64,000 nt of DNA. Origin: an uncultured Eudoraea sp. (GTDB lineage Bacteria; Bacteroidota; Bacteroidia; Flavobacteriales; Flavobacteriaceae). The notes beneath the pieces were generated by a model. That model worked only from the letters and a program-made list of their open reading frames with translations. It did not search any database and was not told where the DNA came from. This document shows positions 46,577-55,403 of this stretch, piece after piece (within the stretch, counting starts at the first letter, position 1; each line of letters opens with the position of its first letter). Location: positions 327,821-391,820 of the forward strand of contig NZ_CANLGX010000003.1 of assembly GCF_947490415.1 (NCBI RefSeq), written 5' to 3'. The translations under genes were made by a program, and so were the position numbers.

Positions 46577-46838
46577 AATAGTGTGATTTTGGGGGTATGC
46601 GTTTAATTAATTTGTGCAATTAAGGTACGAAAATTTTGACAAAAATGATCAACATAAAATCACAAAATGGAATTTTAACTATTATTTATAAGACTTAACT
46701 TTTTTAGCACCAAGGTCAGCTCTTGGTGGAGAAAAAAAATATTGAAGAATTTAAAAGGCAAATTTGGTTTAATTCTGGCTTAAACCTGCACTTCCGGTAA
46801 GGAATATTTTTCATTGGAATTCTTCATAACCATAGAAA

Positions 46839-47198
46839 CTAATGCGTTTCTTCCTCAAACTCAAGGTCGGCTATAACCTTGTCCCATTGATCCGAAAAAG
46901 GCGAGCGATAAAGTTCTTTTAGCAACCTGCGTCGCTGTCTTTCAGAGATATTTAACGTGTCTATAATCTCCTGCCTTTTTTGAATTGTTGCAATCCGCTC
47001 CATTTTTAGTTTCATTCGTTGTTCAGGAGAAATCACAAGATCTGAATCAAACCGCTCCAGTACCGTTCTCTTTTCAACTGTAAGTTCGTTCTTATCACTG
47101 TTTTTATTTTCTACCTGACAGTACCCAAGAGTAGTCATAGTGAATAAAAAGACCACTAGCCCATATTTACTTAAATGCGATGTAGAAGTGAATTTCAT
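46839..47198 (-). CDS. Small secreted helical protein
   Basis: 119 residues from the ATG at 47198, which opens a signal peptide ending near LGYCQ. The mature part carries QRMKLKMERIATIQ and EIIDTLNISERQRRRLLKELY, clearly paralogous to 33196-33513. The longer frame to 47291 has no secretion feature. Followed downstream by a 262-bp gap with a hairpin (46708-46728) lacking a T-run. Function unknown. Confidence 0.6.
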   Translation of the reverse strand: MKFTSTSHLSKYGLVVFLFTMTTLGYCQVENKNSDKNELTVEKRTVLERFDSDLVISPEQRMKLKMERIATIQKRQEIIDTLNISERQRRRLLKELYRSPFSDQWDKVIADLEFEEETH

Positions 47199-47313
47199 TA
47201 CAAATGTTCTCTCATACAAAGTACTGATTTTTAATGAAATGTAATAGAAAACACCCCTGTTTATAGTCCTAGAATCGATGTAATTAGGCAATTAATCGTT
47301 TTGAAGATTTATT

Positions 47314-47321
47314 TATCTTTG
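47314..47321 (+). promoter_or_regulatory. -7 element of the YceI gene
   Basis: TATCTTTG, exact consensus, 26 bp before the ATG, with a TTA about 19 bp upstream as a weak -33. Confidence 0.5.
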
Positions 47322-47347
47322 GTAAAAGACAAAATTTAAGTTATCCT

Positions 47348-47854
47348 ATGAAATACTATTCAAAATTGCTGATCTTCTTGTTGTTGACGCTGCAGGTTTT
47401 GAATGCACAACAATCTGTTACCTCAGCACGAGTTGAATTTGTCTTTGTTTCCAAAGATGTTGATGGTACTATTGAAGGGTTTCAGTCTTCATCTAAAATT
47501 ATTCCGGAGGAGCTCACGAGTTCAGTATTTGAGGGATCCGTTGCTATCAGCACTTTAAAAACAGGTAATTTTTTACGTGACTGGCATTTAAAAAGCAGTA
47601 AATATTTTGATGAAGAAACATATCCAACGATTACTTTTAAAAGTACGGAAGTTACGTCCAATGAAAATGGTCTGGAGGTTATTGGAACTATAACCATAAA
47701 AGGGATATCTAAATCAATAACCTGGTATTTTCAGAAAGAGGGCAAGACACTTAGAGGAACTTCTACCCTTTTTAGTTCTGATTTTAATATCAATATAAAA
47801 AAGGGGCGTCAAGAGAATAAGGTAGAAATTAACCTAATACTTGAACTTGGTTAA
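47348..47854 (+). CDS. YceI-like secreted lipid-binding protein
   Basis: 168 residues. Signal peptide ends near VLNAQ. The lipocalin-like barrel of YceI is shown by FEGSVAISTLKTGNFLRDWHLKSSKYFDEETYPTITFKST, which is the family core. YceI proteins bind isoprenoids such as quinones in the periplasm. It lies next to, but opposite to, the polyketide operon (its stop is 47 bp from the operon end); a lipid-handling link is possible, unproven. Confidence 0.9.
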   Translation: MKYYSKLLIFLLLTLQVLNAQQSVTSARVEFVFVSKDVDGTIEGFQSSSKIIPEELTSSVFEGSVAISTLKTGNFLRDWHLKSSKYFDEETYPTITFKSTEVTSNENGLEVIGTITIKGISKSITWYFQKEGKTLRGTSTLFSSDFNINIKKGRQENKVEINLILELG

Positions 47855-47901
47855 TATTCCTCAGTTCAGAAGACATTAAATCACTAAAAAAGTCCTTAAA
47901 T

Positions 47902-48333
47902 CTATTCTTTTGCCTTAAAAATCACTTCATATGTTTTACCTACGACCCAGTTTCCCAGAGGAAAATAAAATGCGAAGAAAAGCGCCATCCCCAGGGTAAA
48001 ATTTCGAATCCCAACTATTTGATCCAGCATGTTATCAGGAAACGCATAAGAAGTTTTAAAGAAATAGCCACCAAATTCTAAAAGACCCATTGCAATTAGT
48101 CCGTATGCATATTGCATGTGAAAAGGGAGTTTTCGCAATAACAATGAGATTGGAACCATGTATAAAACATAGCAACTTATCACCTGCCACCAGTAAGTAA
48201 ACCTTGCAATTTCCATCTCATTGCCAAACCAGTTCATCAACATTCCCCAAGCAAAATAAACGGTGCAATATGTAAGTATAAGCCTCCTGTCTACCTTTAA
48301 ATTGTTAAGCGCCCAGGAATAAAAAGAACTCAT
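47902..48333 (-). CDS. Membrane protein at the end of the polyketide operon
   Basis: 143 residues with about four hydrophobic helices (17-34, 46-62, 73-89, 108-128). No family recognised. Its start lies 2 bp after the acyl carrier protein stop, so it is in the same operon. It may move or anchor the lipid product, or be a membrane enzyme; no catalytic motif is visible. Confidence 0.65.
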   Translation of the reverse strand: MSSFYSWALNNLKVDRRLILTYCTVYFAWGMLMNWFGNEMEIARFTYWWQVISCYVLYMVPISLLLRKLPFHMQYAYGLIAMGLLEFGGYFFKTSYAFPDNMLDQIVGIRNFTLGMALFFAFYFPLGNWVVGKTYEVIFKAKE

Positions 48334-48335
48334 AG

Positions 48336-48590
48336 TTATTTTGATCTTCGTTTTTTATCGATAATTGCCATGGCATCATTCACTGTCTGCATTTGATCCA
48401 TATCATCATTTTCAAGAGTGATTTCAAAAGCATCTTCGACATCCAGAACAATATCTACCAGGTTGGCTGAATTTATATTGAGTTCATTTATAAAATGACT
48501 GTCAGGTGATATATCATCAACTGTCACATCCTCTGGCAAATAGGGTTTAACAATACCTTTCAATTGTTGATAATAATTTTCTTCTTTCAT
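48336..48590 (-). CDS. Acyl carrier protein
   Basis: 84 residues. The 4'-phosphopantetheine attachment serine is S41 in ELNINSANLVDIVLDVED, in place of the usual DSL motif (here NSA). Acidic helices flank it. It should carry growing acyl chains for the ketosynthase encoded 8 bp upstream, and may hand the starter to the type III PKS. The unusual motif suggests a dedicated ACP rather than the housekeeping copy. Confidence 0.9.
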   Translation of the reverse strand: MKEENYYQQLKGIVKPYLPEDVTVDDISPDSHFINELNINSANLVDIVLDVEDAFEITLENDDMDQMQTVNDAMAIIDKKRRSK

Positions 48591-48598
48591 AGTGTTTT

Positions 48599-49873
48599 TT
48601 AATTCTTTAATGTCCTAAAAATAACACAAGCATTTACATCTCCAAAGCCAAAACTAGCTTTTGCGATTGTTTTTGACCTAAAACTTATGGTTTTTACTGG
48701 GATACGGGATTTATCAACTAGTTTTTCTATTTCGGGATGCAAGTCTTCGCTGTTTACATTTCCAAAAATTTGTCCTTCTTTAAATTGCAACACTGCTGCT
48801 ACACATTCCATGCTTCCCGCCGCGGCAAGGCCATGACCCATAATTCCTTTAAAAGAATTAATATATGGGAAATCGAGTCCTGATCGTTCCAGAGCCAGGC
48901 TCCAGTTAAGTACTTCAACAGGGTCTTTCCCGGTAGCCGTTAAATGACCGTTTATGGCTTCAATATCTTTACTTTCTATTCCAGAATTCTTCAGGGCCAT
49001 TTTTATACACCTCTGAACAGATGAGCTATTAGGAGCCGTCATACTACCCCCACCTCTTTGGCCTCCACTGTTGATAGCCCCACCCAAAACCTCTGCATAT
49101 ATTTTTGCGCCTCTTTCTTTGGCACTCTGTAATGATTCTAAAACCAATGCCCCTGCCCCACTCCCGGGAACAAAACCAGAGGCTGTAGCACTTAAAGGTC
49201 TGCTGGCGGTAGATGGCGTATTATTAAACTTTCGCGGGAGAATGCGCATAGCATCAAAACCTCCCCAGACATATGGACCGCTGTCGCTGCAACTTCCGGT
49301 TAATATTCGTTTTGCTTTTCCTGATCGTATCCGGTCATAAGCCATAATCACACCCTCTGTCCCTGTTGTGCACGCCGACGAATTTGTAGTTACCTGGTTG
49401 CCCGAGCCCAGTATACCCCCCAGATAGGCGCTTATGCCGCTTGCCATGGTTTGTATTACTGAAGTACTTCCCAACCTCCGTGTATCTCCTGCGTCTACCA
49501 GATGAATTGATTCTCTAAATTTATCCACCCCTAAAATACCAGTTCCAAAAATAACTCCACTGTCCCAATCAGGTTCATCTTCCTCAGCCTTACTTAAACC
49601 CGCATCAGTCCACGCATCTGTGCCTGCTATCACACCATAAACCAAACCACTTGCATTTAAACCCTTAAGTTGTAAAGGAGTGAAGTATTTATTTATATAT
49701 TCTGATGTAAGTTCTGGTTTTCCAGCAACTTGACACCCAAAATTCAGGTCTTTTAATTCTTGTTGAAAACTTATTCCGCTACTGCCCTCCTGCAGGCTTT
49801 TGGTAAAGTCCTTAAGTCCAACTCCATTAGGGGCACAAATACCTAAACCCGTTACCACTACCCTATGCGCCAT
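48599..49873 (-). CDS. Beta-ketoacyl-ACP synthase, FabF-like
   Basis: 424 residues of the KAS II/thiolase fold. Catalytic C168 (SSACTTG), H310 (INGHLTATG) and H347 (KGIMGHGLAAAG, with K342) form the Cys-His-His triad of elongating ketosynthases. It should condense malonyl-ACP with an acyl-ACP. Overlaps the dehydratase gene by 11 bp. Part of a dedicated fatty-acid module for the polyketide operon. Confidence 0.92.
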   Translation of the reverse strand: MAHRVVVTGLGICAPNGVGLKDFTKSLQEGSSGISFQQELKDLNFGCQVAGKPELTSEYINKYFTPLQLKGLNASGLVYGVIAGTDAWTDAGLSKAEEDEPDWDSGVIFGTGILGVDKFRESIHLVDAGDTRRLGSTSVIQTMASGISAYLGGILGSGNQVTTNSSACTTGTEGVIMAYDRIRSGKAKRILTGSCSDSGPYVWGGFDAMRILPRKFNNTPSTASRPLSATASGFVPGSGAGALVLESLQSAKERGAKIYAEVLGGAINSGGQRGGGSMTAPNSSSVQRCIKMALKNSGIESKDIEAINGHLTATGKDPVEVLNWSLALERSGLDFPYINSFKGIMGHGLAAAGSMECVAAVLQFKEGQIFGNVNSEDLHPEIEKLVDKSRIPVKTISFRSKTIAKASFGFGDVNACVIFRTLKN

Positions 49874-50318
49874 GAGTTGAATATTTAATCATTCCGGCCA
49901 ATTCACCTTTGCACACCAACTCCCTGGCTGCATTATGCATCTTTACCTTACACTTCAATTTATTGAATCTGAAATAAAGCTTTTCCGAACTTACATATAC
50001 CGTTTCTCCGGGATATACCGGGAGATAAAATTCCATTTGAGAACTGCTGAAGGCCACAGCCAGGTCATTTGTTTTAGTTTCCAGGGTTTCCGAAAGTAAA
50101 AAAATACCCAGACAAACCAATCCAATTTGGGCACAACATTCGGTAAGTATAACACCGGGGGTTACAGGAAGTTGTTTAAAATGACCTTCGTAAAAATCAA
50201 GATCCTTTTGAAAACAAAAACTACCTGCAGCGCCACTACTATCAATATGAGATAAGTTGTCCACAAATAGAAACGGTTTGGCATATGGCAGCTTTTCTAT
50301 GATCTTAATAACATCCAT
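49863..50318 (-). CDS. Hotdog-fold hydroxyacyl-ACP dehydratase, FabZ-like
   Basis: 151 residues. Hotdog fold with H46 in FYEGHFKQLPVTPG and E60 in ILTECCAQ, the FabZ catalytic pair. It should dehydrate 3-hydroxyacyl-ACP. Its start lies 3 bp from the stop of the SDR gene; overlaps the ketosynthase start. No separate FabA. Together with the ketosynthase and enoyl reductase it makes a near-complete elongation cycle. Confidence 0.88.
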   Translation of the reverse strand: MDVIKIIEKLPYAKPFLFVDNLSHIDSSGAAGSFCFQKDLDFYEGHFKQLPVTPGVILTECCAQIGLVCLGIFLLSETLETKTNDLAVAFSSSQMEFYLPVYPGETVYVSSEKLYFRFNKLKCKVKMHNAARELVCKGELAGMIKYSTHGA

Positions 50319-50321
50319 AAT

Positions 50322-51119
50322 TTATCTTAAACTTTCACCTCCATCTACTTTAATTACAGTTCCATTAATCCATTTGGCCTCTTCTGTACATAAAAGGTAG
50401 ACCACATCAGCTACATCTTCTGGCGTGGTAAGACGCGCATTCGGATTCCGTGAAATAGCCTGCTCTATAAGGTTTCGACTCCCCGGAATCCGCCTCAGTG
50501 ATTCGGTATCCGTTACCCCTGCCTGTATGCAATTGGTTTTTAATCCGAGAACAGCAAATTCCAGGGCCATATTTCTCGCAATAGCCTCCAGGGCAGCTTT
50601 TGCCGCTCCAACCGCTCCATAATTAGTCATGGCTTTTGTAGAGCCTTCACTTGTAAAAGCAATGATCCGTGAATCATCAGCAAAAAGACCTGCTCTTATA
50701 AGCCCCTGTGTCCAGTCATATAGACTAATTGCCATTGCATTTATGGTGATCTGAAAATCCTGGCTACTTAGTTCCTGTTCATTTAGAGCATACATTGGTT
50801 TTAAGTTGCCCTTTGCAATACTGTGAACCAATACTTTGATCTTGTGACCTTCAGGAATAAAGTCCTGAATTTCCTGTATTAATTCCTTTCTGCTTACCGG
50901 TTGAATAGCGTCTTTATTAAAATTTTTAAACAGTATCCCAGCTGAACTAATTTCTTTAAAAGTGCTTTCTATGCCCGGTATATCCAGATTTCGATCCCGG
51001 TGGACCACCAGGATATTATACCCACTCCTTGCAAGCTTTCTGGCTGTAGCAAGACCAAGACCTTTACTTCCTCCAAGGATTAACGCCCAATTATTTGTTT
51101 TTACTTCTTCCACTTTCAT
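50322..51119 (-). CDS. Enoyl-ACP-reductase-like SDR
   Basis: 265 residues. NAD(P)-binding GGSKGLG (16-22) and a Y167-x6-K174 catalytic pair, the spacing of FabI/FabL enoyl-ACP reductases; FabG-type ketoreductases have Y-x3-K. C-terminal NGTVIKVDGGESLR is normal for SDRs. It probably reduces enoyl-ACP to saturated acyl-ACP. A dedicated ketoreductase is missing from the operon and must be shared. Specificity is inferred from the spacing. Confidence 0.82.
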   Translation of the reverse strand: MKVEEVKTNNWALILGGSKGLGLATARKLARSGYNILVVHRDRNLDIPGIESTFKEISSAGILFKNFNKDAIQPVSRKELIQEIQDFIPEGHKIKVLVHSIAKGNLKPMYALNEQELSSQDFQITINAMAISLYDWTQGLIRAGLFADDSRIIAFTSEGSTKAMTNYGAVGAAKAALEAIARNMALEFAVLGLKTNCIQAGVTDTESLRRIPGSRNLIEQAISRNPNARLTTPEDVADVVYLLCTEEAKWINGTVIKVDGGESLR

Positions 51120-51131
51120 TGTTTTCTATAT

Positions 51132-52187
51132 CTACCACTCCAGCAAAATACGCTGTGCGGAAAATCCGGGGCCAAAGCTTAAGATCAATCCCTGTTCACC
51201 TCTGCCTATTTCTTTTGACAGAAATCGTTCCAGAACATAAAGCACCGTAGCGCTGCTCATATTGCCATATAACCGCAAGGTTTCGCGTGTATCATCTATG
51301 TTTTTTCCTAATTTTCCAAACAAATCTTCAACGGTTTGGACAATCTTCTTTCCACCGGGATGAAAGATTAAATGATCTACATGCTCAATAGAAGTTCCGT
51401 TCTTTTCCAAAAACGGATGCACAATATCAGGAAAGTGCTCTGCAATGGTTTCGGGAACAGATGGATCCAGGATCATTTTAAGCCCGGTATTAGTGAGGTC
51501 AAACCCCATCAGATGTGTGGCATTTCTAAAATGATACATTTCTTCCGCAACGATCCGTGGTCCTGACGCCTCTTCTTCAGAAGTTAGTAAGACACAGGCT
51601 GCACCATCACCAAAGATAGCGGCACTAACCATATTTGCCATAGAGTAATCCGTTAGTTGGAATGTTGCGGTAGGGCTTTCTACAGCTATTACCGCAGCCC
51701 GCTTCCCAGGATTTGCCCTTAAAAAGTTAGCAGCATAAATAAGTCCTGAAACACCGGCTGCACAACCCATTTCAGTAACTGGTAACCTGATGATATCTTG
51801 TCTTAATTGAAGATCATTTACAATATATGCATCCAAAGAAGGAATCATTATGCCCGTACAGCTTACTGTTATTATATAATCCAGAGAATCCGGACTCCAG
51901 CTACTTTCAAAAAGAGCTTTTTTCAGCACAGCTGTTCCCAATTTTTTTACCTCTCTTACATAAATGTCGTTTTTGGCTTCCAGGCTGGTGGCTGTAAACA
52001 CTTCTTCAATATTCATAATGCCATAGCGTCTATCTACTGCCGCGCCCTCAAATATCTTTATCACCTTTCTTCTAAACCTTTCTTCCTGTCCGCTGAGCCA
52101 CAGCTCAACAAAAGGCAAGATATCTTTAGTTTCTCTGCAGTATGGCGGCAATTCTTTAGCCACGGTTGCTATTCGTACACTATTCAT
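51132..52187 (-). CDS. Type III polyketide synthase (chalcone/stilbene-synthase family)
   Basis: 351 residues. The catalytic triad C142 (MGCAAGV), H276 (FHPGG) and N309 (YGNMSSAT) is intact, and FGDGAACVL and the C-terminal GFS of FGPGFSAQ are present. Such enzymes extend an acyl starter with malonyl-CoA and cyclise it, giving alkylresorcinols, alkylpyrones or phloroglucinols. Fused context with ACP-dependent fatty-acid genes and a methyltransferase points to alkylresorcinol- or alkylquinone-like lipids. Product inferred. Confidence 0.93.
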   Translation of the reverse strand: MNSVRIATVAKELPPYCRETKDILPFVELWLSGQEERFRRKVIKIFEGAAVDRRYGIMNIEEVFTATSLEAKNDIYVREVKKLGTAVLKKALFESSWSPDSLDYIITVSCTGIMIPSLDAYIVNDLQLRQDIIRLPVTEMGCAAGVSGLIYAANFLRANPGKRAAVIAVESPTATFQLTDYSMANMVSAAIFGDGAACVLLTSEEEASGPRIVAEEMYHFRNATHLMGFDLTNTGLKMILDPSVPETIAEHFPDIVHPFLEKNGTSIEHVDHLIFHPGGKKIVQTVEDLFGKLGKNIDDTRETLRLYGNMSSATVLYVLERFLSKEIGRGEQGLILSFGPGFSAQRILLEW

Positions 52188-52908
52188 ATGATTGGCTTAG
52201 TTGCGCGGTCTGCATCACCCATACATATCTAAAAGCCCATTTCCAATTAATAGTATGAGTTGCATGAGGTAAATCTTCTGAAAAAGATATTAAGTCTTGT
52301 TTCTTAAATCCACTTTTAATAGAGATGAGACCATCGTGTTTCGCAATTTTTGTTTTTATAAAAATAGCACTAAACCCTTTAAAAAGATAATATGCAAGAG
52401 CACTTCTTTGTAAGTCGTTAATAATTACGCCAATTTTTGCCAATTTTGTGAATTGGGATAGGAATAATGGAATTTGTTCATTGCTAAAATGATGCATTGT
52501 GAGTGTACACAGAAGGATGTCGCAATTTAGATCCATTGGCCTCAAGGTTAAAATGTCCTGTTTTAAGAATGTAATCTCAGGAAAATCAACTGATAATGTC
52601 CGTCCAATAGATAAGGCATTTTCGCTCAGATCCAAACCTATTAACACAACATCTACATTAGTTTTCCTAAAATAGATCGCCAGCTCTCTAAGCGTTTCCC
52701 CATCGCCGCAGCCCATATCTACTATGGTATATTGCTGCATGGGAAATTCTTTTATCAGCTTACATACTTTGCCAAGGGTTATTGCATTGCCTCCCAAAAA
52801 GCGATTACTTTTATTGATATCCTTAAATACCTGCCGCAGTGTATCAATAGCCACATTTGGGTCGTCCATTAATTCGGATTCCGTGTTTCTATATCGCATA
52901 CCCATCAT
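52180..52908 (-). CDS. SAM-dependent methyltransferase
   Basis: 242 residues, class I Rossmann fold. SAM motif VDMGCGDGE (63-71), then VVLIGLDLSENAL and ILLCTLTMHHFSNEQIPLFL, a typical post-I and motif III. Overlaps the FAD oxidoreductase (ATGA, 4 bp) upstream and the type III PKS start (8 bp) downstream. It probably O- or C-methylates the aromatic ring made by the PKS. Confidence 0.9.
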   Translation of the reverse strand: MMGMRYRNTESELMDDPNVAIDTLRQVFKDINKSNRFLGGNAITLGKVCKLIKEFPMQQYTIVDMGCGDGETLRELAIYFRKTNVDVVLIGLDLSENALSIGRTLSVDFPEITFLKQDILTLRPMDLNCDILLCTLTMHHFSNEQIPLFLSQFTKLAKIGVIINDLQRSALAYYLFKGFSAIFIKTKIAKHDGLISIKSGFKKQDLISFSEDLPHATHTINWKWAFRYVWVMQTAQLSQSYE

Positions 52909-54026
52909 AGTGATATTGGTTTTCCATGAGTGCTTTTAATAAGTGATCTGATAAGTCGGGGTGATTTAGTTATAGTTCCCATAAGCAGGTTAGACGCCCG
53001 AGGACTCAATAAAACGGATTGTAAAATCCTTCCTGTTTGTAATCGCCGCTTAAAAGAATTCGTCCATTCTTTTTTGTAATCTGATTCCATCTCACTGCGT
53101 CCATATTCTGCATTCTTAAAATAATTATCAATCCTTTCTGATGCAATTTTGGCACTGTGAATTGCCATTGCCATTCCATTTCCACAGAGCGGATGAATTA
53201 AACCCGCAGTATCCCCACACATTAAAATATGTTGCTCAACAAGCTGTTTGCGGTCAAATGATACTTGTGCAATACTCATTGGCTCGTCAAAAAGAGGCTG
53301 TGCCTGCTCCAGGAACTGATTTAGGAATTTGTTCTTTGCTACCACCTTTGAATTAAAATTATCGATGTTTTTTTCGACCTGAAAGCTTTTGTATGAGGCC
53401 AGATAACAAAAATTCACTGCTCCGGATTCTGTTTTAGATAATCCTCCATATCCCCCCTCAAAATTATGCAAGGCTACCAGGTTATCCGGGAATTCAGGAA
53501 ATGCATAATGTGCCTTTACCCCAATCCAGGGCGCTTTTTTACCTATAAATTTTCGATTCAATTGTTTATCCAATCCGGATCGTTTGCCATAAGCTCCTAA
53601 AGTTACTGAAGCTGAATAACTATTTCCCTTTTCTGTAAACACACTAAAGGTATCTTTTGAAAAAATGACATTTTTTACAGTTTCAAATTTAACAGAGACT
53701 CCTGAAGAAATTGCTTTTTTATAAAGGGTATGGTCAAAAGTATATCTGCTTATTCCAAAACCTCCCAGGGGTAATTTTGTTTCCAGCCTTTTGCCTGTTC
53801 GCGTTGACAATTGCAGTGTATCAATTGAAACTGTTTTGGGAAGTGCAACTCCCAAATTTGCCAAATAAGGTTTTATTTCATTAGATACATATTCGCCGCA
53901 TACTTTGTGATGTGGATAAGGGTAACGTTCCAATAGTAGTACCTTATAGGACTCATTCCCTAAATGAATTGCAGCTGTCAGTCCTGCTAATCCACCACCT
54001 ATTATAATAATATCATAGTGATCCAC
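52905..54026 (-). CDS. FAD-dependent oxidoreductase (geranylgeranyl-reductase-like)
   Basis: 373 residues. FAD Rossmann motif IIIGGGLAGLTAA (8-19), E34, then KVCGEYVS (41-48), a signature of geranylgeranyl-reductase/halogenase-like flavoproteins; CGDTAGLIHPLCGNGMAMAI is the second FAD motif. Start is GTG at 54026, at the edge of the fold. First gene of the operon, and possibly the hydroxylase or reductase that converts the resorcinol to a quinone. Confidence 0.9.
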   Translation of the reverse strand: MDHYDIIIIGGGLAGLTAAIHLGNESYKVLLLERYPYPHHKVCGEYVSNEIKPYLANLGVALPKTVSIDTLQLSTRTGKRLETKLPLGGFGISRYTFDHTLYKKAISSGVSVKFETVKNVIFSKDTFSVFTEKGNSYSASVTLGAYGKRSGLDKQLNRKFIGKKAPWIGVKAHYAFPEFPDNLVALHNFEGGYGGLSKTESGAVNFCYLASYKSFQVEKNIDNFNSKVVAKNKFLNQFLEQAQPLFDEPMSIAQVSFDRKQLVEQHILMCGDTAGLIHPLCGNGMAMAIHSAKIASERIDNYFKNAEYGRSEMESDYKKEWTNSFKRRLQTGRILQSVLLSPRASNLLMGTITKSPRLIRSLIKSTHGKPISL

Positions 54027-54052
54027 AATTGGAAGATAATGGTTTTTAAATG

Positions 54053-54079
54053 AAAAAACCCGACTTGCAAGTCGGGTTT
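54053..54079 (-). terminator. Terminator after the OmpA-like gene
   Basis: A perfect 24-bp palindrome AAACCCGACTTG / CAAGTCGGGTTT followed by a T-run on the minus strand. It lies only 27-30 bp before the GTG of the polyketide operon, leaving little space for a promoter. Confidence 0.9.
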
Positions 54080-54110
54080 AAACAATACTAATTCTTTTCC
54101 GCAGAATCAA

Positions 54111-54785
54111 TTAATTAGCTTGAGCTTTAGCATCTTCTATCATTTGCTTATTGGCAGATACACCTATTTCCACTCTTCTGTTCCCGGCTTGTCCTTCTTT
54201 AGTGGCATTGTCAAACCTTGGTGCCGCTTCGCCAAAACCCTCAACAGTCATTCTGCTGGACGCCACACCTTCTGCTTTCAAATAATCTGCAACTGCGTTT
54301 GCTCGTCGTTTGGATAATTTCAGATTATAATCATCATTACCCACACTATCTGTATAGCCCTGTATCATCAGATTGGTATCCGGGAATTCCAAAAATATTT
54401 CAGCAACCTTATCCAGATTAGACTTGGCTTCCGCTGTTAAATCGGAACTGTCAAACGCAAAGTTCACGCCACTTTTATCGTCAAAAATTATGTGTATTCC
54501 TTCACCTACCCGTTTTACATCCGCACCGGGAATTTCAGTCTCAATTTTCTGAGCCTGTTTATCCATCTTATTACCGATAAGTCCACCGGCAACTCCGCCT
54601 ATGGCAGCACCAATTAAAGCTCCTCCTATATTCCCTCCAATAAGACCACCAACCAGAGCGCCACCGGCACCTCCTATAGCAGCACCTCTTTGTGTTTTAT
54701 TGGAATTTTTTATCGCATTACAACTGCTGTTCAAAGTTAAAAACATCATTGCAACCAATAGGTAACTCGTAAATTTTCTTGTCAT
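54111..54785 (-). CDS. OmpA-family lipoprotein with glycine zipper
   Basis: 224 residues. Lipobox LNSSC (C22). A glycine-zipper segment (GGAGGALVGGLIGG and following, ~33-70) is followed by an OmpA C-terminal peptidoglycan-binding domain (~110-212) with GYTDSVGNDDYNLKLSKRRA and FGEAAP. It tethers the outer membrane to peptidoglycan. Ends at a strong hairpin. Confidence 0.93.
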   Translation of the reverse strand: MTRKFTSYLLVAMMFLTLNSSCNAIKNSNKTQRGAAIGGAGGALVGGLIGGNIGGALIGAAIGGVAGGLIGNKMDKQAQKIETEIPGADVKRVGEGIHIIFDDKSGVNFAFDSSDLTAEAKSNLDKVAEIFLEFPDTNLMIQGYTDSVGNDDYNLKLSKRRANAVADYLKAEGVASSRMTVEGFGEAAPRFDNATKEGQAGNRRVEIGVSANKQMIEDAKAQAN

Positions 54786-54812
54786 CTGAATACTATTTGT
54801 TATTGTTAAATT

Positions 54813-55322
54813 TTAAAGCTTTACCTCGTTAGAAACTTTATCTAAAGTCAGGACAACATCAAAAGGTTTTCCTTCATAATCTACCTTAACCCTAAAAACA
54901 GCATTGGATTCACCTAAGCTCTCAACTGTCATACGATAGCCGCTTTTATCTCTGCTCAAAGGTTTGTTTTTGGCATCCACCAATTTAAACTGGAGTTCAG
55001 TACTTCCGTTACCCGACTCATAGAAAGACCAAAGTATGCGGTGGGTACCCTCCTGGCATCTTTCAGATCCGTTAATAGAGAATCTGCCAGTTCCATTATT
55101 AGGAATAAATAGCCATTCTCCTCCCTTATAGCAGGGGGAATCTGCAATTCCAAATAAATCTGCTTTATACAGCCCTTCTTCACCAACAAATCGAATATTT
55201 GTTAAGGACCAGGTGCCTTTCAATGTTTTTTTCTTCATTTGTGAAGACTGGGAACTGGCAGTAGTTGTTGCAGAGCATGAAACTATAAGCATGGCAATTG
55301 CCAAATAAAATATGTTTTTCAT
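54813..55322 (-). CDS. Lipocalin-like lipoprotein
   Basis: 169 residues. Lipobox ending VSC (C16). The mature part begins KGTWSLTNIRF, a lipocalin-type strand start, with GEWLFIPNNGTGRFSI and YRMTVESLG following. It is probably the lipocalin-like (lipocalin_4/DUF) family of Bacteroidota envelope lipoproteins. Lies 27 bp upstream of the OmpA-like gene and is likely cotranscribed. Ligand unknown. Confidence 0.65.
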   Translation of the reverse strand: MKNIFYLAIAMLIVSCSATTTASSQSSQMKKKTLKGTWSLTNIRFVGEEGLYKADLFGIADSPCYKGGEWLFIPNNGTGRFSINGSERCQEGTHRILWSFYESGNGSTELQFKLVDAKNKPLSRDKSGYRMTVESLGESNAVFRVKVDYEGKPFDVVLTLDKVSNEVKL

Positions 55323-55403
55323 AAAATTAATTTTGTGAAGATTTTTGAAGTGTTAAAAGTATAAAATAAGATCATTTAACTAACTGAAAGGCCTATTATA
55401 ATT

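Noticed and set aside
46708..46728. CACCAAG / CTTGGTG hairpin as a terminator
   Set aside because: No T-run on either strand next to it.
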